From Clostridiales bacterium (lineage in GTDB: Bacteria > Bacillota_A > Clostridia > Christensenellales > Christensenellaceae): DNA of 29,836 nt. Below the pieces are notes generated by a model, which searched no databases, was not told the DNA's origin, and saw only the letters and a list, made by a program, of their open reading frames with translations. Location: assembly GCA_003149735.1 (NCBI GenBank), contig QANA01000039.1, positions 1-29,836 on the forward strand, written 5' to 3'. A program made the position numbers and the translations under genes. This document shows positions 1-7,354 of this stretch, in pieces (position 1 is the first letter of the stretch; every line of letters begins with the position of its first letter).

Positions 1-1
1 G

Positions 2-289
2 CGCTCCGTAAGTGAGCCGGAATATTCTCTGCTCATCTATCCCACCTATGTCATGGATAATGGCTTATTTAATCTCGATCTGGACGCCGGTCCGGTGGAC
101 GAGATGACCTTCATCAATACCTATACCAAAAATACAACCTTGCCGGAGGATGAGGAAACGACTGAGATTCCCAATACGGGCGACAGCAGCAACCTTGCTT
201 TGTGGTTTGCCCTGCTGGCTGTATCGGCTGCAGGTGTGATAGTTATGGTCGTATATAGCAGACGCAAAGGAAACTGCAAAACAAAGTAA
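2..289 (+). CDS. Sortase-anchored surface protein, C-terminal end only
   Basis: This is the last 95 or so residues of a cell-wall-anchored protein whose start lies outside the window; the reading frame is open from base 2. The end shows a complete sorting signal: an acidic, Thr/Glu-rich linker, the LPXTG-like motif IPNTG (codons around 169-183), a hydrophobic membrane segment (ALWFALLAVSAAGVIVMVV) and a basic tail (YSRRKGNCKTK). A class of sortase should cleave between Thr and Gly and link the protein to peptidoglycan. The segment just before the linker (MTFINTYT) resembles the end of a Cna-B or SpaA-like pilin repeat, so the parent may be a large adhesin or pilin; that part is inference because only the tail is visible. 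A strong terminator follows 30 bases after the stop. Confidence 0.85.
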   Translation, partial: RSVSEPEYSLLIYPTYVMDNGLFNLDLDAGPVDEMTFINTYTKNTTLPEDEETTEIPNTGDSSNLALWFALLAVSAAGVIVMVVYSRRKGNCKTK

Positions 290-321
290 CAAGATGAAAA
301 AATAGCGAAAGATAGAAAAGA

Positions 322-354
322 CCCTGCAGGGAGTTAACTCCTGCAGGGCTTTTT
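322..354 (+). terminator. Intrinsic terminator after the surface protein gene
   Basis: Arms CCCTGCAG (322-329) and CTGCAGGG (341-348) pair perfectly. The interior GAGTTAACTC is itself palindromic and one G is bulged. A run of T follows (350-354). Confidence 0.85.
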
Positions 355-635
355 CATGCCGGGCAATGTGCCGTTTCGCAAGGAGGGAACGGGAAAGATT
401 TCCTGCGCTGCTTTCTTGATATGAAAGTGATTTGGGCGCCGAAGCCGGAAAATATGAGAATGGCAGAAGAGCTGTGCCCAAAACGGCTTTTGCCGAAAAT
501 CAAAGGGGGAGCAGTGCAGCCTCAGCAATCCGTTTAAAATGGATTCATAGTATGTTTACACTTTGTGATTCGCTTTTTCAGCTTTGTTTGGGCAGTGTTG
601 CCTATAATAATCAGCGAAGGAGGAAAGGCCGGATA
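355..635 (+). other. Intergenic region upstream of the VTC-domain gene
   Basis: About 280 bases without a convincing gene. A TATAAT at 603-608 lies 28 bases before the next start codon, but no good -35 is visible at 16-18 bases. An open frame of 38 codons (421-537) lacks a ribosome binding site at usable distance. The frame of the following gene is open back to 432, but there is no RBS there. I see no recognisable riboswitch. Confidence 0.4.
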
Positions 636-1373
636 ATGCAGACGGAGTATCAGAGCATATTTGAACGCAGTGAACAGAAATATCTGTTGCAGGAAGCACA
701 GTATACGGCATTGGAGCAGGCTATGTGGCCTCACATGCAGCCGGATTCATATGGAATGACAACGATTTACAGCCTCTATTTTGATACGCCCGATTACCGA
801 CTGATTCGCACTTCCCTGGAAAAGCCGGTTTATAAAGAAAAACTGCGTCTGCGCTGTTATGGACGGCCGGATTCGGAGAGCACAGCTTTTATAGAATTAA
901 AAAAGAAATATGACGGTGTCGTTTATAAAAGAAGGATTGAGATGCCCTACGAAGCGGCAATGCAATACCTGTGCGGGCACCTGAAGCTTCGGGAAATGCC
1001 GCAAATCCTGCAGGAAGTCGAGTGGGTACGGCATTTTTACGGCATGCTGCAGCCGGCAATGGTGCTTACTTATGATCGGGTCGCCTGGTTTGGCCGGCAG
1101 GAGCCGGCGCTGCGCATCACGTTTGATCGAAATATCCGCTGGCGGACGGAGCAATTGGAGCTATCCCGGGGAGCGGAAGGCAGCATGCTGCTGTGGGAAG
1201 GGCAGCGGCTGATGGAGATTAAAGCGCTGCGGGCTCTGCCGCTCTGGCTGGTTAAGGCCATGGGGGAACTGGCAATCTATCCTGTTTCCTATTCCAAATA
1301 CGGCAGAGCATATGAGCAAATGCGCGGCGGGCGGCATACCGGGGAAGAACAGAGCGCGGAGGAGGATTTATGA
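636..1373 (+). CDS. VTC / polyphosphate-polymerase-domain protein
   Basis: A 245-residue cytosolic protein of the VTC-domain family (triphosphate tunnel fold, related to the catalytic domain of the eukaryotic vacuolar transporter chaperone polyphosphate polymerase). Family signs are the opening FERSEQKYLL, the basic strand YKEKLRLRCYG, IELKKKYDGVVYKRR, RITFDRNIRWR and the late strand LMEIKALRALPLWL, which together supply the alternating Lys/Arg/Glu residues that line the tunnel. The reading frame extends upstream to 432, but ATG 636 is preceded by GAAGGAGGAAAG at an ideal distance and starts just before the conserved domain. It overlaps the DUF4956 gene by four bases (ATGA), so the two are translationally coupled. 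This pairing is common in Clostridia. The real substrate in bacteria is not established. Confidence 0.85.
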   Translation: MQTEYQSIFERSEQKYLLQEAQYTALEQAMWPHMQPDSYGMTTIYSLYFDTPDYRLIRTSLEKPVYKEKLRLRCYGRPDSESTAFIELKKKYDGVVYKRRIEMPYEAAMQYLCGHLKLREMPQILQEVEWVRHFYGMLQPAMVLTYDRVAWFGRQEPALRITFDRNIRWRTEQLELSRGAEGSMLLWEGQRLMEIKALRALPLWLVKAMGELAIYPVSYSKYGRAYEQMRGGRHTGEEQSAEEDL

Positions 1374-1885
1374 TGACTGATTTTTTGACAACTTCAATTT
1401 TGGCTTCTTCTATCACCTGGAGTAGTTTTTTGATTTGTATGGGGGTATCCCTGCTGCTGGGCATGTGCATTACGCTGGCTTATATGTATGGCAATCAGTA
1501 TACGCAGAGCTTTGCCTGCACGTTATTACTGCTGCCGGCGATTGTGCAGGTAGTGATTATGCTGGTAAACGGAAATATCGGAACCGGTTTGGCCGTGGCC
1601 GGTACATTCGGCCTGGTGCGTTTTCGTTCGGTGGCGGGCACGGCGCGGGAAATCGGCAGTATTTTCCTGGCTATGGCAGTTGGTCTGGCCACCGGAATGG
1701 GATATTTGGGGATGGCGGCACTCTTCACTTTGGCAATTTGTGCGGTGCAGATGTTGCTGACCTTCTTCTGGTTTGGCAAAACCAAGCGAATGGTACGGGA
1801 ATTGAGCGTGGTCATTCCGGAAAATTTGGATTATACAGGATTATTTGACGACATTTTCAGCGCTATACCAGCCGGTATGAGCTGA
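1370..1885 (+). CDS. DUF4956 membrane protein, frameshifted near its C-terminus
   Basis: An integral membrane protein of the DUF4956 family. It shows about four hydrophobic stretches: residues 20-42, 47-66, 100-120 and 125-145. The conserved signature GTFGLVRFRSVAGTAREIGSIFLAMA lies between the second and third helices (written in full only because it is split by the family pattern: GLVRFRS then EIGSIFLA). The frame stops at 1883-1885 after the unrelated tail AIPAGMS. The family's usual C-terminal soluble region continues in the next frame from 1861 (see the following entry), so one base seems to be missing at about 1858-1862. The start is ATG 1370, overlapping the VTC stop, with GGAGG at 1360-1364. 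The operon with a VTC-domain gene fits family context. Function is unknown. Confidence 0.8.
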   Translation: MMTDFLTTSILASSITWSSFLICMGVSLLLGMCITLAYMYGNQYTQSFACTLLLLPAIVQVVIMLVNGNIGTGLAVAGTFGLVRFRSVAGTAREIGSIFLAMAVGLATGMGYLGMAALFTLAICAVQMLLTFFWFGKTKRMVRELSVVIPENLDYTGLFDDIFSAIPAGMS

Positions 1886-2049
1886 TTCGGGTGCGCACAA
1901 CCAATTTGGGCAGCCTGTATAAATTAAAATATCAGGTGACGCTGAAAGATCCGGCACAGGAAAAACAGATGCTGGATGAAATACGATGCCGCAATGGCAA
2001 TCTGGATATTTCCTGCGGGCGCTCGTCAACCGGGCAGGATGAATTATAA
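1861..2049 (+). pseudogene. Displaced C-terminal part of the DUF4956 protein
   Basis: From 1861 the -1 frame reads RYTSRYELIRVRTTNLGSL, then a run containing KLKYQVTLKDPAQEKQ and CRNGNLDISCG, and ends at TAA 2047-2049. This is the expected continuation of a DUF4956 protein, joining smoothly to ...GLFDDIFS of the upstream frame. There is no start codon or RBS of its own. No classical X-XXY-YYZ slippery heptamer precedes the junction, so a one-base deletion or an assembly error is more likely than programmed frameshifting. Confidence 0.75.
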
Positions 2050-2171
2050 AAAAGGGTAATCAGGAAAAAATTGCATATGCTAAAGTGAACCGTGTTGCAA
2101 TCACGAATCAAATCGGATACCCTATCAATAGGCGGGGCGGCTCGCAATTTCAGACAGGAAAGGATATTGGC

Positions 2172-3776
2172 ATGAAGCTTACGTTTTTGGGTGCGGCGCA
2201 TGAGGTAACAGGTAGCTGCACTTTATTGGAGGTTGGCGGTCGCAATATATTGGTCGACTGTGGTATGGAGCAGGGGGCGGATATTTTCCAGAATCAGGAG
2301 TTGCCGGTTGATCCGGGCAAAATCGATTTTGTATGCTTGACCCATGCTCATATTGATCATTCCGGCAATTTGCCGTTGCTTTATAAAAATGGATTCCGTG
2401 GAGAGGTATTTGCCTCGGAAGCTACGGCGGCTCTTTGCGATATTATGCTTAAGGACAGTGCGGGCATTCAGGAATTTGAAGCGGAATGGCGCAACCGCAA
2501 GGCAAAGCGCTCGGGAAGCGCGGCTTATGAACCGATTTACACAACGCAGGATGCGCTGGGATTGCTGCAGTGCATGCGGCCCTGCCCCTATGATCGGAAG
2601 TTTTCCATCTGCGAAGGGGTTGAAATTCGCTTCAACAATGCGGGACATTTGTTGGGAGCTTCCTCCATCGAATTTTGGTTAGAGGAACAGGGCAAGCATA
2701 AGAAAATTGTTTTCAGCGGAGATCTGGGAAATATTGGCCGGCCATTCCTGCGCAATCCGGCACGGATAGAGCAAGCGGATTATGTAGTCATCGAATCGAC
2801 ATATGGGGATCGTCTGCATGAAAGCCAGAGGCAGGATTATGTTTCGGCTCTGGCGGAATATATTCAGCAGACATTTGATCGCGGCGGCAATGTGGTAATT
2901 CCTGCTTTTGCGGTGGGGCGTGCCCAGGAACTGCTGTATTTTCTAAGACAGATCAAGCAGGAAAGACGGGTTCAGGGCCACGGAGATTTTCCGGTCTATA
3001 TGGATAGCCCTTTGGCAGGGGAGGCCACGGAAATTTTACTGCAGTGCGATCCCGATGTTTTTAACGACCAGACGCGGGAACTGATTGCCCAGGGGATCAA
3101 CCCGATTCTGTTTTCCAATTTGCGCATTGCGCAGACGGCAGAGCAGTCCAAAGCCATTAACTTTGATAATCAGCCTAAAGTGATTATTTCTGCCAGCGGT
3201 ATGTGTGAAGCGGGGCGGATACGCCATCATCTCAAGCATAATTTGTGGCGGGAAGAAAGCCTGATTCTCTTTGCGGGGTATCAGTCGGCCGGAACTTTAG
3301 GGCGGTCGCTGAGAGACGGTGCTTCGACGGTGCGGCTGTTTGGCGAAGAAATCGCAGTGCGTGCACAGGTGGCCGCATTAAGCGATACAAGCGGGCATGC
3401 CGACAAACAGGGGTTGCTACACTGGCTGGAGGGATTTCGGCAGAAACCTGCTTTGGTATTTGTCAATCATGGAGAGGCTTCGGTTTGTGATGCCTTTGCC
3501 GGTGAACTGCGCCGGCAGGGTTATGCGGCGGAAGCGCCGTACAGCGGCACCTGTTATGATTTATGTACGGGAGCGGCGGTGGTGCGCACAACCGGTATTC
3601 CGGCCCGGAAAGGGCAGACGCCCGAGCGGGAACGCAAGAATCAGGCATTTGACAGGTTGGTTGCAGTAGCCCGCCAGCTGGTAACGGTTGCAGAGCAATG
3701 CCGTGGCATGGCCAATAAGGAAATGGCAAAATTTGAAAGCCAGATTCGCCAGCTATGTGATAAATGGCGGAAATGA
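2172..3776 (+). CDS. Beta-CASP metallo-beta-lactamase RNase-like hydrolase (YSH1/CPSF73 type)
   Basis: A 534-residue cytosolic protein with a metallo-beta-lactamase core. The metal-binding motif THAHIDHSGNLP appears at about residues 57-68. NAGHLLGASS and FSGDLGNIGRP supply the further His and Asp ligands. A beta-CASP insert contains IESTYGDR, VIPAFAVGRAQELLY and YMDSPLAGEA. The RNA-specificity region follows with SASGMCEAGRIRHHL, GYQSAGTLGR and the late VNHGE motif. Proteins of this architecture act on RNA or RNA-like phosphodiesters in archaea and bacteria; the substrate here is not known. The frame is open from 2085, but ATG 2172 begins exactly with the MKLTFLGAAHEVTGS strand and has AAAGGA at 2159-2164. 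The last 50 residues are a helical Arg/Lys-rich tail. It ends in its own terminator. Confidence 0.9.
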   Translation: MKLTFLGAAHEVTGSCTLLEVGGRNILVDCGMEQGADIFQNQELPVDPGKIDFVCLTHAHIDHSGNLPLLYKNGFRGEVFASEATAALCDIMLKDSAGIQEFEAEWRNRKAKRSGSAAYEPIYTTQDALGLLQCMRPCPYDRKFSICEGVEIRFNNAGHLLGASSIEFWLEEQGKHKKIVFSGDLGNIGRPFLRNPARIEQADYVVIESTYGDRLHESQRQDYVSALAEYIQQTFDRGGNVVIPAFAVGRAQELLYFLRQIKQERRVQGHGDFPVYMDSPLAGEATEILLQCDPDVFNDQTRELIAQGINPILFSNLRIAQTAEQSKAINFDNQPKVIISASGMCEAGRIRHHLKHNLWREESLILFAGYQSAGTLGRSLRDGASTVRLFGEEIAVRAQVAALSDTSGHADKQGLLHWLEGFRQKPALVFVNHGEASVCDAFAGELRRQGYAAEAPYSGTCYDLCTGAAVVRTTGIPARKGQTPERERKNQAFDRLVAVARQLVTVAEQCRGMANKEMAKFESQIRQLCDKWRK

Positions 3777-3781
3777 AGAAG

Positions 3782-3810
3782 AAGGGGAAAGCATTTCCCT
3801 TTCTTTTTTT
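3782..3810 (+). terminator. Intrinsic terminator after the beta-CASP gene
   Basis: GGGAAA (3785-3790), loop GCA, TTTCCC (3794-3799), followed by TTTC and a run of seven T. Confidence 0.75.
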
Positions 3811-3830
3811 GTGCACTCCTGTAAATCGAT

Positions 3831-3866
3831 ACATATATATCGGTAAAAGTATATCGATATATATGT
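3831..3866. repeat. 12-bp perfect inverted repeat (operator-like)
   Basis: ACATATATATCG (3831-3842) is repeated exactly in inverted orientation as CGATATATATGT (3855-3866), with 12 bases between. It lies upstream of the possible promoter at 3875-3903 and about 380 bases before the hydrogenase operon. Such spaced AT-rich palindromes are typical binding sites for dimeric regulators, but no regulator gene adjoins it. Confidence 0.5.
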
Positions 3867-3874
3867 TTCAATAT

Positions 3875-4025
3875 TTGCAGATCGACAGAAATTATGGCAT
3901 GATAAAAAAGAATTAGTTTCACTACAAAGCAGGCACAGGCGAGTCTCATAGATGCCAAAGGCAAATACAAAACAGCAACTGTATCGATCCTTGTTATGAT
4001 TCGGCCGGTGGCCTGCTCTGATTTT
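3875..4025 (+). ncRNA. Possible structured RNA or leader in the long intergenic gap
   Basis: A weak promoter (TTGCAG 3875-3880, 17-base spacer, CATGAT 3898-3903) would start RNA near 3910. From there AGCAGGC (3928-3934) pairs with GCCTGCT (4011-4017), closing about 75 bases that include a TGCC-AAA-GGCA hairpin (3953-3963); T5 follows at 4022-4026. No known riboswitch consensus was recognised. This is a structural suggestion only. Confidence 0.2.
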
Positions 4026-4111
4026 TATATCTTATATTCCATGTAAATTATGTAAAATCATGAGAATCGCTGAAAAATAGGGAAAAAGGAATTTTTTCTG
4101 CGGAATATTCG

Positions 4112-4120
4112 TGTTATAAT
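4112..4120 (+). promoter_or_regulatory. Extended -10 promoter of the hydrogenase operon
   Basis: TG-T-TATAAT at 4112-4120 is a consensus extended -10. The -35 region at 4092-4097 is only T-rich. Transcription would start near 4127, giving a leader of about 87 bases to the ATG at 4214. Confidence 0.55.
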
Positions 4121-4213
4121 AAAACAATGAAAAGTGAATTTGCCGGAAGGCAACTACGTTTATGTATGTAAGCAGTAATATTGCTGCAACGAAAGGTCAT
4201 TGGAGGATAAATT

Positions 4214-4456
4214 ATGAAAATCACGATATGCATCGGCAGTTCCTGTCATCTGAAGGGTTCACGCCAAGTGATTGAACGGCTGCAGCAGTTGATTGCGCAG
4301 CATGGATTGCAGGAAAAAGTTGAGCTGGCCGGCACGTTTTGCATGGGTAACTGCCAGAATGGCGTCTGTGTGACTTTGGATGAAGAGCCTATTTCTCTTT
4401 CGCCGGAGACGGTCGATGCATTTTTTAAGGAACGGGTATTGGCGAAACTGGCGTAA
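4214..4456 (+). CDS. Thioredoxin-like [2Fe-2S] ferredoxin (NuoE/HydC-type)
   Basis: An 80-residue protein of the thioredoxin-like [2Fe-2S] ferredoxin family. Four Cys fit the cluster pattern: CIGSSC near the N-terminus (residues 6 and 11) and CMGNC further on (residues 43 and 47), in the order CxxxxC ... CxxxC typical of NuoE and HydC C-terminal domains. It lacks the N-terminal helical bundle of full NuoE, so it is a stand-alone electron carrier. TTGGAGGA (4199-4206) sits at good distance from ATG 4214. It opens the operon with the PAS-containing hydrogenase-like protein 36 bases downstream, so it probably relays electrons to or from that protein. The partner assignment is inference from order. 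Confidence 0.85.
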   Translation: MKITICIGSSCHLKGSRQVIERLQQLIAQHGLQEKVELAGTFCMGNCQNGVCVTLDEEPISLSPETVDAFFKERVLAKLA

Positions 4457-4492
4457 AGCGGCAGAATTTTCTGGGTATAAGGGGAAAAGGGT

Positions 4493-6169
4493 ATGACAGA
4501 ATTTCTGAAACTGAAAAAATCAAATTGTAAGAACTGTTATAAATGCATTCGCAACTGCCCGGTAAAGTCGATTCGCTTTTCTGCGGGGCAGGCCCACATT
4601 GTCAGCAATGAGTGCGTTTTGTGTGGACAGTGCTTTGTTATCTGTCCGCAGAATGCAAAAGAGATTGTGAATGACGTGGAAAAGGTAAAGGTGTTGTTGG
4701 CGGGCGAGCAGCCCGTATATGCCAGCCTGGCACCTTCCTTTATTGCCAATTATGATGGCATTGGGATTGAAGCCATGGAGCGGGCTCTGAAAAAATTGGG
4801 CTTTGCCGGTGCGGAAGAAACGGCAATTGGGGCAACCATTGTCAAAAAAGAATATGACCGCATTTTGGCAGAGGAAAAGCCGGAGGTTTTGATTTCGTCC
4901 TGCTGCCACAGCGTCAACCTGTTGATTCAAAAGTATTTCCCTTCTGCATTGCCTTATCTGGCCAATGTAGCTTCGCCGATGCAGGCGCATTGTTTGGATA
5001 TTAAGCGGCGGGTGCCGAATGCCAAAACGGTATTCATCGGGCCGTGCGTAGCCAAAAAGGAGGAAGCGGCGCGTTATCCGGGAGCGACGGATGCTGTCTT
5101 GACTTTTGAAGAGTTGACCAATTGGATGCAGGAAGAAAACATTCATCTGGAGCAGGAACCGGCACGGGGCGAGCAGGGCAAAGCCAGATTTTTCCCGACG
5201 ACCGGCGGCATTTTAAAGACGATGGAATGCGCTCAGAAGGAATATGCATATCTGGCAATTGACGGAATGGATAACTGCATTGCGGCGCTTAAGGATATCG
5301 AGCAGGGAGGAATGGGCCGCTGCTTTATTGAGATGTCAGCCTGTGCAGGCAGCTGTGTCGGCGGACCTGTTATGGAAAAATATCATCGGTCCCCGGTGCG
5401 CGATTATGCAGCTGTCAGCCGCTATGCTGGAAAGGAAGATTTTACGGTGGAAATGCCGGAATTTCAGCGCATTGAAAAACGGCATATGCCTTTATATAAG
5501 AGCGAAAGACTGCCCAGTGAGGCGGAAATTGCTGCGATTCTGCGGCGTATCGGCAAAACAAAGCCGGAGCACGAACTGAATTGCGGTTGCTGCGGCTATA
5601 ATACCTGCAGGGAAAAGGCGATTGCCGTATTTCAGGGCAAAGCAGACATGACCATGTGCCTGCCTTTCCTGAAAGATAAGGCAGAGAGTTTTTCTGATAC
5701 GATTATCAACAACACGCCTAACGGAATTATTGTCATCAATGAAGAAATGGAAGTGCAGCAAATTAATAAGGCGGCACTCAATATTATGAATATTCGTTCC
5801 GCATCGGATGTGTTGGGTGAACAGGTGGTGCGCATTCTTGACCCGACCCCTTTCCTGGATGTCAAACAGTATGGGCATGAGATACGGGATCGCAGGACTT
5901 ATCTGGCAGAATATAAGCGCTATGTAGAGGAGACGATCATTTACGATCGGGAATATCATGTACTGATGTGCATTATGCGCGACGTGACTCGTGAGGAAAT
6001 AGATCGTGAGAAAAAAGAAGCACTGAGCCGCCAGACGGTGGAAACCGCCGATAAGGTGGTCGATAAACAAATGCGTATTGTGCAGGAGATTGCTTCGCTG
6101 TTGGGTGAGACTGCGGCTGAAACCAAGATTGCGCTTACACAGCTCAAGGAGTCGATTGATCATGAATGA
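4493..6169 (+). CDS. Group C-like (sensory) [FeFe] hydrogenase with PAS domain
   Basis: A 558-residue cytosolic iron-sulfur protein. Residues 1-60 hold two [4Fe-4S] ferredoxin motifs (CKNCYKCIRNCP and CVLCGQCFVICP). The H-cluster domain follows with L1 SSCCHS, L2 IGPCVAKKE and L3 ACAGSCVGG, which keep the cluster-binding Cys while differing from the TSCCPGW, MPCxxK and catalytic pattern of group A enzymes. Then comes a four-Cys cluster domain (NCGCCGYNTC ... MTMC) and a PAS domain starting near INNTPNGIIVINEEMEV, ending in a helical linker. This order is that of group C or HydS-type hydrogenases, thought to sense H2 or redox state rather than turn over fast. It overlaps the phosphatase gene by eight bases, implying coupled synthesis. 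The RBS is the purine-rich run AAGGGGAAAAGGG. No HydEFG maturases are in the window. Confidence 0.9.
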   Translation: MTEFLKLKKSNCKNCYKCIRNCPVKSIRFSAGQAHIVSNECVLCGQCFVICPQNAKEIVNDVEKVKVLLAGEQPVYASLAPSFIANYDGIGIEAMERALKKLGFAGAEETAIGATIVKKEYDRILAEEKPEVLISSCCHSVNLLIQKYFPSALPYLANVASPMQAHCLDIKRRVPNAKTVFIGPCVAKKEEAARYPGATDAVLTFEELTNWMQEENIHLEQEPARGEQGKARFFPTTGGILKTMECAQKEYAYLAIDGMDNCIAALKDIEQGGMGRCFIEMSACAGSCVGGPVMEKYHRSPVRDYAAVSRYAGKEDFTVEMPEFQRIEKRHMPLYKSERLPSEAEIAAILRRIGKTKPEHELNCGCCGYNTCREKAIAVFQGKADMTMCLPFLKDKAESFSDTIINNTPNGIIVINEEMEVQQINKAALNIMNIRSASDVLGEQVVRILDPTPFLDVKQYGHEIRDRRTYLAEYKRYVEETIIYDREYHVLMCIMRDVTREEIDREKKEALSRQTVETADKVVDKQMRIVQEIASLLGETAAETKIALTQLKESIDHE

Positions 6170-7334
6170 TCTTTGTGCAGATATCGGATATCGCAGCATG
6201 AATAAGTTCGGCGAACAATTGTGCGGCGATCAGGTGGAGGTAATAGAACAAGGCGAACATTCAACGGTAATCGTTTTAGCTGATGGCTTAGGCAGCGGCG
6301 TAAAAGCGAGTATTTTATCGACGCTGACATCAAAGATCATTTCAACGATGATGGCAGCAAATATGCCGATTGAAGAATGCGTTTCCACAGTAGCAGCTAC
6401 TTTACCAATCTGTTCGGAGCGGGGTGTGGCATATTCCACATTTACCATTATTCGCCTGGTAAATAATGAGGAAGCAGAGATTATACAGTTTGATAATCCT
6501 CTGGTGATTTTGCTGCGAGAAGGTAAAAATTATGAGATGCCCTATACTATCCTCAATATCGGGGGTAAGAATATCTATAGTTCTCGCATTAAGCTGCAGG
6601 AAAATGATATTTTTATTGCCATGAGCGATGGCTGTATTCATGCGGGCGTGGGCATGAGCTTGAATTTTGGCTGGGAACGTAAAGATATTATTTCCTTTAT
6701 GGAGACGTTTTACGATGTGGGGTTCACTGCCAAGACTTTGGATACGATTCTGCTGGATGAATGCCTGCGGCTGTATGGCGGAAAACCTGGAGATGACACG
6801 ACCGCTTGTGTGATTCGCATCCGCAAGCGCGAACCGATGAATCTGGTATTTGGACCGCCTGCACATCGGGATGACTGCGGTAAAATGATGTCTCTTTTCT
6901 TTTCCAAAGAAGGCAAGCATATCGTTTGCGGTGGAACGACTTCCAATATTGCAGCACAGTATTTGGGCAAGAAGCTGATCCCCAAACTGGAGTTCCCGGA
7001 TCCTGATATTCCTCCGATTGCGGAATTGGAAGGTGTAGATCTGGTGACGGAAGGTGTTATTACCATGAGCCGGGTATTGGAATATGCCAAGGATTATCTG
7101 CAGGATAATGAGACGTATACGCAGTGGAGTTATAAGAAGGATGGAGCATCCCATATTGCGCGGTTGCTTTTTGAAGAGGCTACGGATATCAATTTCTTTG
7201 TGGGAAGAGCAATGAACCCGGCGCATCAGAATCCGGATTTGCCCATTAACTTTAATATCAAGATGCAGTTGATTACAGAACTTTCCGAGTGCCTGAAAAA
7301 GATGGGCAAACGCATCAAGTTAAGTTATTTTTAG
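6162..7334 (+). CDS. SpoIIE/PP2C-type serine phosphatase of the hydrogenase operon
   Basis: A 390-residue protein with a SpoIIE-like PP2C fold in its first 220 residues. Metal-binding motifs are LADGLGSGVKA (about residues 43-53), AMSDGCIHAGVG, and GDDTTACVIRI. The remaining 170 residues form an extra C-terminal domain of unknown role that begins near LVFGPPAHRDD. There is no receiver, GAF or membrane segment. The reading frame is open from 6078, but ATG 6162 has AAGGAG (6146-6151) and begins the conserved domain; it overlaps the hydrogenase stop by eight bases. In the known sensory-hydrogenase loci such phosphatases are proposed to be the output, dephosphorylating an anti-anti-sigma-like partner. 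No such partner is visible here. Confidence 0.88.
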   Translation: MNDLCADIGYRSMNKFGEQLCGDQVEVIEQGEHSTVIVLADGLGSGVKASILSTLTSKIISTMMAANMPIEECVSTVAATLPICSERGVAYSTFTIIRLVNNEEAEIIQFDNPLVILLREGKNYEMPYTILNIGGKNIYSSRIKLQENDIFIAMSDGCIHAGVGMSLNFGWERKDIISFMETFYDVGFTAKTLDTILLDECLRLYGGKPGDDTTACVIRIRKREPMNLVFGPPAHRDDCGKMMSLFFSKEGKHIVCGGTTSNIAAQYLGKKLIPKLEFPDPDIPPIAELEGVDLVTEGVITMSRVLEYAKDYLQDNETYTQWSYKKDGASHIARLLFEEATDINFFVGRAMNPAHQNPDLPINFNIKMQLITELSECLKKMGKRIKLSYF

Positions 7335-7354
7335 AAAGAAGGTTTCTCTAAATT

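Noticed and set aside
421..537. A 38-codon open frame starting at ATG 421 with a Lys/Pro-rich product
   Set aside because: There is no ribosome binding site at usable distance (the nearest AGGAGG is about 35 bases upstream), no family likeness, and it overlaps an alternative extension of the next gene.
1850..1865. Programmed -1 ribosomal frameshift in the DUF4956 gene
   Set aside because: The bases before the junction (ATT TTC AGC) do not form a standard slippery heptamer and no clear downstream pseudoknot was seen; a deletion or sequence error is simpler.
4520..5146. A 208-codon antisense frame opposite the group C-like hydrogenase
   Set aside because: No domain likeness or RBS, and it mirrors the Cys-rich coding sequence on the plus strand.
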